Assembly (NCBI GenBank): GCA_944989445.1
Contig: CALYLW010000042.1
Coordinates: 186,001 to 250,000, forward strand
DNA length: 64,000 nucleotides
Direction: 5' to 3'
DNA from: Ampullaceana balthica
Lineage: Eukaryota > Mollusca > Gastropoda > Lymnaeidae
Positions 46,711 to 58,109 of this stretch are shown here, piece after piece. Both the position numbers and the translations under genes were made by a program. Position 1 is the stretch's first letter; each line of letters begins with the position of its first letter. The notes under the pieces are model-generated. The model was given only the letters and a program-made list of their open reading frames with translations, did no database searches and was not told where the DNA came from.

Positions 46711-47233
46711 GTGCATTCAAAAGAATTGGATCATCTGTGTGCAGCCTGCCCTTGTGGCCGTGCACAGACTTGGAACCCCTGACAGTGTACATGATTAGCG
46801 AAGAGGGCGTTAATTTTGTGTTGTCCTCAAATGAATCAATAAATGACATGTTGATACATATACTTCCCCGGCACCCTGGGGGACAATCACAATTGCTCAA
46901 TACAAATGATGGAAAGAAGTGGGGGGGGGGAGGGAGGAGGGAGGGAGTACTAAGTACGTACATTGCTGGATAATGGGACGACAAGCAGGTCTGAACCGAT
47001 CCTTCGCGTAAGTCACGGCCGTCTGTCACAGGAACAAATAAATTGTGAGGCAGAGAGATAAGTAGACAATACAAGGCTTAAGATTTGTAGCACCGTTAGA
47101 AATAAACGGTGTCTCTCATGTTACCGCCCACCCCCCACCCCCCAGACATTCCCCAGGGGCGGCGCCACTGTGATCAGTGAACGTGAGTTCTGGCGTCCAA
47201 CACAATGATCAACGGCACAATCACTAACGTATG
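46711..47233. other. Unannotated stretch
   Basis: Overlapping open frames on both strands (46697-47074 minus, 46704-46973 plus) show no domain. G-run at 46920-46931. Confidence 0.5.
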
Positions 47234-47595
47234 CAACACTAATACCAACAATGTAATCACAACACTAATACCAACAATGTAATCACAACACTAATACCAA
47301 CAATGTAATCACAACACTAATACCAACAATGTAATCACAACACTAATACCAACAATGTAATCACAACACTAATACCAACAATGTAATCACAACACTAATA
47401 CCAACAATGTAATCACAACACTAATACCAACAATGTAATCACAACACTAATACCAACAATGTAATCACCAGATATACACATCAATGCCGTCATAACCATA
47501 ATCAACGATGTAATCACCAGATATAAACATCAATGCCGTCATAACCATAATCAACGATGTAATCACCACAATAATCAACAATGTAATCATCACAA
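47234..47595. repeat. 26-bp minisatellite followed by a 51-bp duplication
   Basis: Nine copies of CAACACTAATACCAACAATG plus TAATCA, then two copies of a longer unit containing CCAGATATAMACATCAATGC, then shorter TAATCATCACAATAAT words. Successive units share the AATGTAATCA core, so one seeded the next. Confidence 0.95.
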
Positions 47596-47963
47596 TAATC
47601 ACGCTATAAATATCCCCGAATTCCGAGAAGCTTTGTTGGAAACATTGTGGCCTTGACATTGACACAGGTAAAAGAACAATTCGACCTAATTCAATAATGT
47701 CTGTTGTAATGATGATGATACCAGGGCCACGGAATGATGATGACAACTGCAACATAATCCGCCCCCCCCCAATACCTTCCCAACCAAGCCTGGTACGGGA
47801 CCCATCGCCCGAGACCAACTCCGACATCTCATTCATGCCAGCAGGAAACAACACGTATTTGGACGTTTTGAAACTCGACAGACCATGACTTTTTCATGAC
47901 TTCATGGCCCGAGCAAGACAAACAATGACGTATTGCCGCAGGTCTTCACTAGAAAAACTCCAC
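47596..47963. other. Unannotated stretch
   Basis: No gene recognised. Confidence 0.5.
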
Positions 47964-48321
47964 AAAATAAATAGAAGTAAAAAAAAGATTTTTAAAAACC
48001 ACGTTTTTATAAGCGGACTAAAAAGAAGAAAATTAGTTAAAACTTATTAGTTCAAGTACTTCGATTTAATATGACTAAAAACGAGGGGCGGGCGCTTATG
48101 AGGTTTAACATATGCGGTTCACTCATTCTCTCACTTATAGATCTCTCTTTTGCCTTCTAAATTAGAAATCTTTAAAAATTTTATACCAAACACCCGCCCC
48201 ACGTTTTTAGTCATATTAAATCGAAGTACTTGAACTTATAAGTTTTAACTTATTTTCTTCTTTTTAGTCCGCTTATAAAAACGTGGTTTTTAAAAATCTT
48301 TTTTTTACTTCTATTTATTTT
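47964..48321. mobile_element. Inverted-repeat element, 131-bp arms
   Basis: The left arm 47964-48094 and right arm 48191-48321 are reverse complements with about four mismatches and no gaps, around a 96-bp loop. The next 100 bases (48322-48425) are a diverged direct copy of the right arm's outer half followed by a copy of the left arm's inner edge (AAGCGCCCGCCC). This suggests a foldback or miniature element that was partly duplicated. No open frame or target duplication is clear. Confidence 0.85.
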
Positions 48322-48544
48322 ATTCTTTTTAGTCCACTAATAACAACCTGCTTTTTTAAAAATATTTTGTTACCTCTATTTATTTTACCAAACACCTCAC
48401 AAGCGCCCGCCCAACGTTTTAAAAACATTGTGATGTGGTCACGGGGTGAACTCACGGATGTCAACAAAAGCAGACGGTACAGATGCTTATATAAAGACTA
48501 TAGATTAACTATAAAATTCAATAATTTAATAATTTAATTTAATA

Positions 48545-48622
48545 TTCGATCGATCTGAAATTTTGAAACAATGCATTGTCATCCAAGATCTATCTGTGCT
48601 AAAATTTTCAGATCTCTAGGAC
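48545..48622 (-). repeat. Dispersed stem-loop family, copy 1
   Basis: The minus strand reads GATCTGAAAATTTTAGCACA, then ACAATGCATTGT, then AAAATTTCAGATCGATCG. It matches the plus strand at 60205-60284 in order and spacing. The two ends are inverted copies of each other. Confidence 0.75.
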
Positions 48623-48645
48623 CATCAGAAGTGTTTCAATTTTAC

Positions 48646-49379
48646 GTTGGCAGATTTGAAAAAAATCTTGGACAAACAAACAGGAACGAAAGCGAGTTAA
48701 TAAAACGTGGTTAAAAATAGCTACCCAAGCCACGGTTGAATAGAGCTGTGTCCACATCATTGTCAACTGAAAATGTTTGATTGGTCCAAGACTGATTCCA
48801 TAGTCCATACCCAACCAAACACGAGGTAAATGTCTAGGTCTTACCTGCACCAGACGTCAGGAATTTAGTACAGTTCCAATCTCCACCGATTGCCAGGTCA
48901 CTAACAACTTAGAACCCAGATCTCTAGCTAACACAGATCTGTAATGACGGTAGTTTATAAAAAAATAAAAAAAATGGTATTGAAAAGGTAACTAGGACCA
49001 CGCTTCGGGCCGCACATCCGGCCGAGTGAGGAAAGTTTAATCTTGAGCCGCTCGAGTATATCATATCTGGCTTTTTGCTTATTGGGGGCTATCACTTTGA
49101 CAGGGGCGTACCCCAAGGGCGGGGGTGGATTCACAAGTTGTTTAAATAAAAAAATTCCCGATTGATTGTCTTTTTACTTTCATTCTCCCAAATGGTCTTA
49201 GGGAGGAAAATGTATTTCCTGGAAAATTACTCACGGATTTTCATTGTGTCCCAAAAGAAGAGGCGTTTAAACACGGTTTTTTGGTGGGGGAGGGGGGAGG
49301 GCGGGGAGGGAAGTGTTAAGAAGCAGTTTTTTTCTCTTCACTTAAAAGAAAAAAAAATCTTTCCTTTTTGTAAGGTGAA
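48646..49379. other. Unannotated stretch
   Basis: CAGGGGCGTACCCCAAGGG at 49100 resembles a DNA-transposon terminus seen in many invertebrate genomes, but no partner end is present. G-rich at 49283-49310. No gene recognised. Confidence 0.4.
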
Positions 49380-49608
49380 GGTCTGGGGTGAGATTTCTGG
49401 GGTGAGATTTCTGGGGTGAGATTTCTGGGGTGAGATTTCTGGGGTGAGATTTCTGGGGTGAGATTTCTGGGGTGAGATTTCTGGGGTGAGATTTCTGGGG
49501 TGAGATTTCTGGGGTGAGATTTCTGGGGTGAGATTTCTGGGGTGAGATTTCTGGGATGAGATTTCTGGGGTGAGATTTCTGGGGTGAGATTTCTGGGGTG
49601 AGATTTCC
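49380..49608. repeat. 15-bp minisatellite, about 15 copies
   Basis: Unit TCTGGGGTGAGATTT, nearly perfect (one GGGATG variant near 49553). Length multiple of three leaves minus-strand frames open. Confidence 0.98.
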
Positions 49609-50049
49609 CCGAATCCGCAATTAAAATTTCTAAGTTAAAAATACATGCATATAATATATTTATGTGACATAGAAACAATTCAAAGGTGAGTGGTTTGTAT
49701 GTCATGAAAAAAACAGCAACTTGTGAAGTGGAGAATAGGCATTTAGTATGGAGAGTACACTCGGTTTGACCACGTCTTCACACCAAGCCTTGAGTCATAT
49801 ACGGATTTATTAAAGGTTATTAAACCGATATAATATATTTTTTGTTATTTGAAAAACAAGAGATCAACATTTTTTAAAACACATTTTATTCGCTGATAAA
49901 TTTAAACAAAATAGGTTGTTTATACCATTACTCAAAAGTTAAAAAAACATTCAAACATCTTTTGAACTGTCATCTTTGAACTTTGACCTAATGATAATCC
50001 AATGGAAGCTCTGGAATCAAACAACAATATTATTGACTGCTGCTATATA
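49609..50049. other. AT-rich unannotated stretch
   Basis: No feature recognised. Confidence 0.5.
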
Positions 50050-50500
50050 TACGCTTCGTCTGTCACCTTCTCTATTACAGACGCTCCTTCTTTACAGATG
50101 ATGTTTGCGTCCTACACTTACCCATGGTTTATGTCTAGCCTTGCCTTATTATTATATTTTTGAATGTTGATAGTATTTTGACTTTCCTGGATAGATCAAG
50201 CAGTACATTTCACGCTCGATTTACAGATGGGAAGAACGAGAATTTGTGTTTGTTCTTGCATACGGAATGATAAAAGTGTTCTTATCCTTACGTCTATCTG
50301 AGGGTTGCATTAAGTTATCTTTGTGTTGTATTTCCAAATTAGAATTAATTGCCTCATAAATTATTAATACTTTTCTCTTTGTTCTTCTATCCTCTAGTGT
50401 TTCAAGGTTTAATGATTTAACTAATAGTGTTACTCTTGTCAATTTCGAATACCCTCCAGTAATGAATCTGGCAGCTCTTTTTTGAATGTGTTCTAGTTTA
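50050..50500 (-). mobile_element. LINE reverse-transcriptase C-terminal remnant (copy 3)
   Basis: The minus strand from 50500 translates to peptides characteristic of the end of non-LTR reverse transcriptases: LEHIQKRAARFITGGYS, then a segment with LNLETLEDRR and a Tyr-rich helix, then FFPSVNRA, then a stop. The longest open stretch is 73 codons (50442-50221). A frameshift separates it from the FFP motif and a TGA replaces the Trp expected after RA. The 3' untranslated part (50240 to 50050) matches 1520-1695. The family looks like a Jockey/CR1-type LINE, which is inference from the motif alone. Confidence 0.8.
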
Positions 50501-51537
50501 TCTCAAGGGGTTCTGGTATAGCTGGAATTTTATAATTTCACCTTATTTTTTTAAAATAAAATATTTATTAAAAATTATTCATGAATACGCCTGGTTTTAA
50601 TATGTAGCACTTTCAAAGATTTACTTTAGGGATCTCAGAAACTAAAGCCTTTATATTAGACAATTGTCGGATGTGCTGTTGAACAATTGTTTGCTATTAT
50701 ACAAAATGTTTTTATAAAAAATGAAGAGATCCCCGTATTTCTCAATGTGAGACCCACCGTTTAACACCACTTTTTCGAAGGTATGTTTAAAACATTATAA
50801 TAAAACATGTATAATATTTAATTGTATAGACATAATCAGATATCCCCCCTGACAATACTTTAGTTAACATGTATTATTTTTGTTTAACATGCATAAACCT
50901 ACAAACTAGGAAGAACTATTTGATAGTAGTTACAAGGTCAATCAATGACCATTCGTCTGTCCAGTGAATTATAAAGATCCACCTTGTCCAACACTGACCA
51001 CGATAAAACAGTTGACTGATCAATTAGACCCATTGATGATAAAATAGATCTCTGACCGACATGTATCATCACTAATACTCTTCTTGCCTTCGTGACAGGA
51101 GAGGTAATAGGCGAAAACAGAAAACATGTGTTAGCAAACACCATGAGGTAATAGACGAAAACAGAAAACATGTGTCAGTAACACCCTGGCGTAATAGACC
51201 AAAACATATAACATGTGTTAGCAGCCCCCAGAAGCATGTTTAAGTATATATGACACAGGTAGAGAGGTACACACGTGGTCGGACTACATCTTGACAAGGT
51301 GATAAACCTACTGATAAATAACCCAGAGAAACACACACAAAAAATCTAGTAAAACGGGGGACGGGGGGGGGGTATGTACAGGAGATATGTGTACGGGGGG
51401 GGGGCGGCTTCTATCTACTCTGTAGGTTGATAAACTCTCTCCAAACAAGGGTTAGGCGAAATACGTGGGTCAAATCTTTGGGAAGTGGAGTGGACAGGGG
51501 CGGATTAACAGGAGGGACATATTGACACCGGCAACAA
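50501..51537. other. Unannotated stretch
   Basis: Two copies of GGTAATAGRCGAAAACAGAA lie near 51104 and 51147. GGGGGGGGGG runs occur at 51365 and 51397. CAGGGGCGGATTAACAGG at 51494 resembles a DNA-transposon end without a partner. No gene recognised. Confidence 0.45.
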
Positions 51538-52455
51538 CAATACACGAGGAACATGATACAGGTGACTATTATACAAGGGGGACATCATACAGGTGACTTC
51601 AATACAAGTGGAACATGACACAGGTGACAGCAATAACGGGGAACATCATACAGGTGACTGCAATACACGGAGAACATGATACAGGTGACTGCAATAACGG
51701 GGAACATGATACAGGTGACTGCAATAACGGGGAACATGATACAGGTGACTGCAATAACGGGGAACATGATACATGTGACTGCAATAACGAGAACATGATA
51801 CATGTGACTGCAATAACGGGGAACATGATACAGGTGACTGCAATACAAGGGGAACATCATACAGGTGACTGCAATACAAGGGGGACATCATACAGGTGAC
51901 TGCAATACACAGAGAACATGATACAGGTGAATGCAGTACAACGGAAACATGATACAGGTGACTAAAAAGGGTGAACATGATACAGGTGACTGCAATACAA
52001 GGGGAACATGATAACGGTGAGTACAATGGGAACATGATACAGGTGACTACAATGGGGAACATTATACAGGTGACCACAATGGGGAACATTATACAGGTGA
52101 CTACAATGGGAGCATGATACAGGTGACTACAATGGGGAACATTATACAGGTGACCACAATGGGGAACATGATACAGGTGACTACAATGGGGAACATTATA
52201 CAGGTGACCACAATGGGGAACATTATACAGGTGACTACAATGGGAGCATGATACAGGTGACTACAATGGGGAACATTATACAGGTGACCACAATGGGGAA
52301 CATTATACAGGTGACTACAATGGGGAACATTGTATAGGTGACCACAATGGGGAACATTATAGAGGTGACTACAATGAGGAACATTAAACAGGTGACTACA
52401 ATGGGGAACATTATACAGGTGACTACAATAGGGAACATTATACAGGTGACCACAC
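51538..52455. repeat. 27-30-bp minisatellite, about 33 copies
   Basis: The left half uses GGAACATGATACAGGTGACT then GCAATAAC-type endings (30 bp). The right half uses GGGGAACATTATACAGGTGA then C(T/C)ACAAT (27-28 bp) and has a repeated block at 52095-52250 versus 52180-52330. Nearly every unit carries a CAGGTG E-box. Confidence 0.95.
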
Positions 52456-52537
52456 TAGATGACACTGTGGAACACTTTGTACAATGGAAAATAACAATTT
52501 AAAAGAAGAAATAAATATTAATGAGGTTTGACAAGAA

Positions 52538-52727
52538 CAGTGATGGCTAACCTTTTTGGGGCCGCGTGCCCAAAATTCAATTAAAACCTACTTATATATA
52601 TAGTAAAATACCAACACGAAGTTCCAGAAAAGTGGTTTGATTAAGGAAATGATATTTTATTTGCGTGCCGGCTGATGAGGCTCTGCGTGCCATCTGTGGC
52701 ACGCGTAGCATAGGTTCGCCATCACTG
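52538..52727. mobile_element. hAT-type miniature element, 190 bp
   Basis: Termini CAGTGATGGCTAACCT and (inverted) CAGTGATGGCGAACCT match at 15 of 16. Flanks GACAAGAA (52530-52537) and GACTAGAA (52728-52735) are an 8-bp target duplication with one mismatch. The subterminal GCGTGCC/GGCACGC words pair. Confidence 0.92.
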
Positions 52728-53604
52728 GACTAGAAGGTCTTTTGCTGAGAGATTGCCACGACAAAAAGAGGAAAATAGTTTTGAGTTTATCACGCAGTAA
52801 AAGAGGTCACTAGTTTTGCCGCTACGAAGTCTATAAATTTAGTTACAAAATGGTTGATAACTTAATATCGAGCTTTTGATTAAATTTTTTTTTAAAATCC
52901 GTCCATAAAAACAATTCGGCAAAACTACTGATGGTTATTTGTGTATCTGACAAATGTACAAAATGTTTAAAACCCAAAAAAACTACATGCGATACATGCG
53001 GTCGCTGGAGATTGGAACCTCCTACTAGCTCCGCCCCTGGTAATAACCCAAAAGAAAGGACTCGAGAGCTAGATATGAAGGAAAATGTTAAGTGTTGTTT
53101 CAAACCGGAGCGTTCATTGATAGCACAGGAAATAGTATATCTGAACTGTTTACACACCAGGGGTTGTTTTGGGCAAGTGACGGGGCGGGGTCAGGTGGGG
53201 TGTGCGTGTGTGTATTGGGGGGGGGGTAGTCACGGCAGGTGAGATCGAAGCACCGTTGCGGTGGTGACACCAGGTAAAACTTTTTTGTTTGTTTGTCAAG
53301 TCTGGCGATTCAATCAGGCCTTAGAAATGTCTTAGAAATGTCTTAGAAATGTCTTATCCACATTGAATTCTCTAACGGAAAAGTGTGTGTGCGTCTACAC
53401 CCCCCTCCCCACCAAATTTTTTAAAATTTTAAACTCGACATATTGTACGCAACGTACAGGTGTAAACTATTGAGCCCGGTCGAAGCCATGGCAATGAGAA
53501 AAGCCTTTCACGGTTCAGCTGAAACGGCGCTGGTTCTTTGGTGACGCCAGACATAACGGTAACAGCTCTCTGTAACATAGAAATCTATCTTGTACAGGAA
53601 ACCG

Positions 53605-53606
<2 letters not shown>
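52728..53606. other. Unannotated stretch with one Cys-rich open frame
   Basis: 52931-53242 is open for 103 plus-strand codons with a CxxC-x7-CxxC arrangement (KCTKC...CDTC) near its start. The opposite strand is also open over most of it. No family assigned. TTAGAAATGTC occurs three times at 53321-53354. Confidence 0.3.

Positions 53607-53664
<58 letters not shown>
53607..53664. repeat. (CT)n microsatellite
   Basis: About 28 uninterrupted CT dinucleotides. This is the same motif as the (GA)n tract at 32982 on the opposite strand. Confidence 0.98.
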
Positions 53665-53669
<5 letters not shown>

Positions 53670-55061
53670 AAGTTTTTGTCCCTTTCATTGCAAAGTAATA
53701 CAAAAATAAACGGAAAGATATTGAAAATGACGCTTACTCCTCAATACGATTTTCCTATACTATAGAAAAGTTTAAAGTGCCGTGTAACCCTGAGTGACTC
53801 GATTGACGCCAGAGAAATGAACAGGTGACCGAACACTGGTGACGCGAATTTTATTTTTATTTTACGAATAAGAACTTTAAAAACTTTGAAATCCGCTGAC
53901 AAAATTGGAAAAACAAGAAGATCATTCTCCAGTATAAGATATTAACAGTTTGTATCAAACATAGACAAAAACAAACTCGATAAGTCATTTTAAAATTTGT
54001 GATAATGTGGGAACCGCAAACTTTTACACACAAAAATAATTAAATAAATAATTTAAATATAGGCTAAAAATAACGAAAACAACAGCTTCGAAACGAAGAG
54101 AACAAATGCGAAGAATTTCATCAAAGGTAAAACATTTTTTTTTACCTGTAGTCCACCAGCACAGAATTCGGAATGCTCACCTTGCCGCGAGAATTGAAAC
54201 AAATCAACAAACTAAAAGAACTTACCTCCGCTGATTCGCGCATGCTTCATCCCGTGACTAGAAACGGTTCCGAGTGTTTGAAGGCAAGCTCTAAAACTGC
54301 ACTGGAACCGTACAAGCGGCGGTCTCGGCCAAGTCCAACAAAGGAGGAAGGAGAAGAAGTAGAAGAAGAGAAGAGGAAAAAAAGGTATCGAATCGATCCA
54401 TTCAGCCCCACCACGGGCTGGGCGACATCCCCTGCACTGGCCTACTACTACCACTGTAATGTTCCGATACAACACAAACTCTACCAGATTCGTCCCCCGG
54501 ACTGCGCTGGTTCGGCCCGTTACCATTAGGACGATGTACATCAAGCTGCTTTATGGGGGCTCGGGGGTGGGGGATGGGGGGCTCACCAAAAACCGTTTCT
54601 GTATTTGGGTTCCGTGTTTTTAATTTTTAAAAATATAATAAATTAGTCCCCCCCCTTTTTTGTGTGGTGTTTTTCTGTGAGTGTGTGTGTGTGTGTGTGT
54701 GGTTGCGATATGTTAGTAGAATCGAGATTAGCAGTAGGCGGGACTAGCTGGTGAGGGTAGTTCAATTGGCGGCGTTGTTCGAGGGGAGGACTACGGAAAA
54801 TACTGGCCCTTCTTCCCCATGTATTTTGTACCATGTCCTGTAACGACCTTGACCAGTGACCTCCTGAGAATGACGTTCCCGTAACATGACCTCACCTGGA
54901 ACTCGTGGAAATTAATTTGACAATGTGTTTTATGGTTATTAAAAAAAATGCAACGAATGCCTGTGAACTTTAAAACTTTGAATTTTTGAACTTGTGAATT
55001 TTTAAAAAAAATTTATTATTATTATTTTTTTTTACTACGGTAATGTTATGCTTCAGGACTG
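53665..55061. other. Unannotated stretch
   Basis: 54173-54529 is open for 118 plus-strand codons with a Glu/Lys-rich middle, but the other strand is open too and no domain is recognisable. A short (TG)n lies at 54677-54701. The rest is AT-rich. Confidence 0.4.
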
Positions 55062-55405
55062 TTTAGCTATAGCACTTTTTAGCTGCTGCATTGTTTAGCT
55101 ATAGCACTTTTTAGCTGCTGCACTGTTTAGCTTTAGCACTTTTTAGCTGCTGCACTGTTTAGCTATAGCACTTTTTAGCTGCTGCACTGTTTAGCTATAG
55201 CACTTTTTAGCTGCTGCACTGTTTAGCTATAGCACTTTTTAGCTGCTGCACTGTTTAGCTATAGCACTTTTTAGCTGCTGCACTGTTTAGCTATAGCACT
55301 TTTTAGCTGCTGCACTGTTTAGCTATAGCACTTTTTAGCTGCTGCACTGTTTAGCTATAGCACTTTTTAGCTGCTGCACTGTTTAGCTATAGCACTTTTT
55401 AGCTT
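55062..55405. repeat. 32-bp minisatellite built from two 16-mers
   Basis: Unit TTTAGCTATAGCACTT plus TTTAGCTGCTGCACTG, about 10.7 copies. The two 16-mers are clearly related to each other and to the 16-bp unit of the next array. Confidence 0.98.
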
Positions 55406-55503
55406 CGGGACACTTTAGCCAAAGGCACTGTTTAATGATGGCAGTGTTTCACTGCCGCTCAGTTTAGCGGAGACCCTTTTTGGTGAGGCACTGTTTAATT
55501 ATA

Positions 55504-57335
55504 TAATAGCATTGTTTAGCTGAGACACTGTTTGGCTGTGGCACTGTTTAGCTGAGACACTGTTTTGCTGTGGCACTGTTTGGCTGTGGCACTGTTTGGC
55601 TGTGGCACTGTTTGGATGTGGCACTGTTTGGCTGTGGCACTGTTTGGCTGTGGCACTGTTTGGCTGTGGCTTTGTTTGGCTGTAGCACTGTTTGGCTGTG
55701 GCACTGTTTGGGTGTGGCTTTGTTTGGCTGTAGCACTGTTTGGATGTGATACTGTTTGGCTGTGGCACTGTTTGGATGTGGCACTGTTTGGCTGTGACAC
55801 TGTTTGGCTGTGGCACTGTTTGGCTGTGGCCTTGTTTGGCTGTGGCCTTGTTTGGCTGTGGCACTGTTTGGCTGTGGCCTTGTTTGGCTGTGGCACTGTT
55901 TGGCTGTGACACTGTTTGGCTGTGGCACTGTTTGGCTGTGGCACTGTTTGGCTGTGGCCTTGTTTGGCTGTGGCCTTGTTTGCCTGTGGCACTGTTTGGA
56001 TGTGGCCTTGTTTGGCTGTGGCACTGTTTGGATGTGGCGCTGTTTGGCTTTGGCGCTGTTTGGCTGTGGCACTGTTTGGCTGTGGCCTTGTTTGGCTGTG
56101 GCCTTGTTTGGCTGTGGCACTTTTTGGATGTGGCGCTGTTTGGCTGTGGCACTGTTTGGCTGTGGCACTGTTTGGCTGTGGCCTTGTTTGGCTGTGGCCT
56201 TGTTTGGCTGTGGCCTTGTTTGGCTGTGGCCTTGTTTGGCTGTGGCACTGTTTGCATGTGGCGCTGTTTGGATGTGGCGCTGTTTGGCTGTGGCCTTGTT
56301 TGGCTGTGGCCTTGTTTGGCTGTGGCCTTGTTTGGCTGTGGCACTGTTTGGATGTGTCACTGTTTGGCTGTGGCACTGTTTGGCTGTGGCACTTTTTGGC
56401 TGTGGCCTTGTTTGGCTGTGGCACTGTTTGGTTGTGGCACTGTTTGGCGGTGGCACTGTTTGGCTGTGGCACTGTTTGGCTGTGGCACTGTTTGGCTATG
56501 GCCTTGTTTTGCTGTGGCACTGTTTGGCTGTGGCACTGTTTGGCTGTGGCCTTGTTTGGCTGTGGCAGTGTTTAGCTGTGTTACTGTTTGGCTGTGGCAC
56601 TGTTTGGCTGTGGCACTGTTTGGATGTGGCACTGTTTGGCTGTGGCACTGTTTGGATGTGGCACTGTTTGGCTGTGGTACTGTTTGGATGTGGCACTGTT
56701 TGGCTGTGGCACTGTTTGGCTGTGGCACTGTTTGGCTGTGGCACTGTTTAGCTGTGGCACTGTTTAGCTGTGGCACTGTTTAGCTGTGGCACTGTTTGGC
56801 TGTGGCACTGTTTGGCTGTGGCACTGTTTGGCTGTGGCCTTGTTTGGCTGTGGCAGTGTTTAGCTGTGTTACTGTTTGGCTGTGGCACTGTTTGGCTGTG
56901 GCACTGTTTGGATGTGGCACTGTTTGGCTGTGGCACTGTTTGGATGTGGCACTGTTTGGCTGTGGCACTGTTTGGATGTGGCACTGTTTGGCTGTGGCAC
57001 TGTTTGGCTGTGGCACTGTTTGGCTGTGGCACTGTTTAGCTGTGGCACTGTTTAGCTGTGGCACTTTTTGGCTGTGGCACTGTTTAGCTGTGGTACTGTT
57101 TGGCTGTGGCACTGTTTGGCTGTGGCACTGTTTGGCTGTGGCACTGTTTGGCTGTGGCACTGTTTAGCTGTGGCACTGTTTAGCTGTGGCACTGTTTAGC
57201 TGTGGCACTGTTTGGCTGTGGCACTGTTTGGCTGTGGCACTGTTTGGCTGTGGCACTGTTTGGCTGTGGCACTGTTTAGCTGTGGCACTGTTTAGCTGTG
57301 GCACTGTTTGGCTGTGGCACTGTTTGGCTGAAGCA
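55504..57335. repeat. 16-bp minisatellite, about 114 copies
   Basis: Unit TTTGGCTGTGGCACTG with diagnostic variants GGATG, GGCCTTG, GGCGCTG, TTTAGC, GTTACTG and GGCAGTG. The block from about 56549 to 56770 (GGCAGTGTTTAGCTGTGTTAC and following units) recurs 288 bp later, showing a duplication of 18 units. All three plus-strand frames are open over long distances, so these are not genes. Confidence 0.98.
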
Positions 57336-57381
57336 CCGTTAAGTTTGGGATCAGTTTACCCGCGGAAGCATTACATTTCTG

Positions 57382-57490
57382 CATGGTTTAACTGTGGTAC
57401 ATCACATTTCTGCATGGTTTAACTGTGGTACATCACATTTCTGCATGGTTTAACTGTGGTACATCACATTTCTGCAAAGTTTAACTGTGG
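57382..57490. repeat. 31-bp minisatellite, about 3.5 copies
   Basis: Unit TTTAACTGTGGTACATCACA, then TTTCTGCATGG. The first half keeps the TTTA-CTGTGG pattern of the 16-bp family next door, so it is probably derived from it. Confidence 0.93.
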
Positions 57491-58109
57491 TATCTGTTAG
57501 CTGAGGCAGTTTCTAGCTGCAATGTGGCGGGTTAAATTTGCTGTATCCCCGTTTAGATGCGGCAGTGTTTAGTATCTTTTTGTCCCGCTAATCAAAACAC
57601 TCGTGAAACAAAAAATAAAATAATGGCTAACCCGAACAGGGAGGAAATACCTGGCCATCGATTTGAACAATGATTGATTGTATAACAATCACATCCAAAT
57701 ATCGATACCCTGTTCAAGCACCTGTATTGATCTCGATACAATCGCTGGGAGATTGGTGGGTGAAGCGCTACAAAGGCAATCTCTTTGTCACGGCACCGCA
57801 TTATGGAGCGGTCATAATAACAGAGTCAAGATGCTATGTTGGTGGTTTGAATTATTGATGGGTGCAGATACCCGGGTCAGCAAAGCCTGGCGATAGAGGG
57901 GTCACTGGGCAAGTGTATTGAGGAGTCAGTGGTAGAGTCGATTAAGGTGACAGTTGTCAACCACGTGCCTTAAAGTGTCGACCTTGTCCATCATGGCTGG
58001 ACGCCAGGCTGCATCGGTCAAGACTTCGGTGGCTGTACATCAAACACATTTCAAAAAGTCTCCGACTGCGGGTCCTAAACAAAATCGTAGTTTTAAAACC
58101 CAAATGAAT
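57491..58109. other. Unannotated stretch
   Basis: No gene recognised. Overlapping short frames near 57592-57896 show no domain. Confidence 0.5.

Noticed and set aside
49100..49620. Complete DNA transposon starting CAGGGGCGTACCCC
   Set aside because: No matching inverted right end or target duplication found; the span is filled by a minisatellite.
54173..54544. 118-codon plus-strand frame as an exon
   Set aside because: The minus strand is open over the same span, there is no recognisable domain, and the Glu/Lys run matches a local purine tract.
55499..57422. Many overlapping frames on both strands, up to 347 codons
   Set aside because: Arise from the 16-bp unit shifting through all frames without stops.
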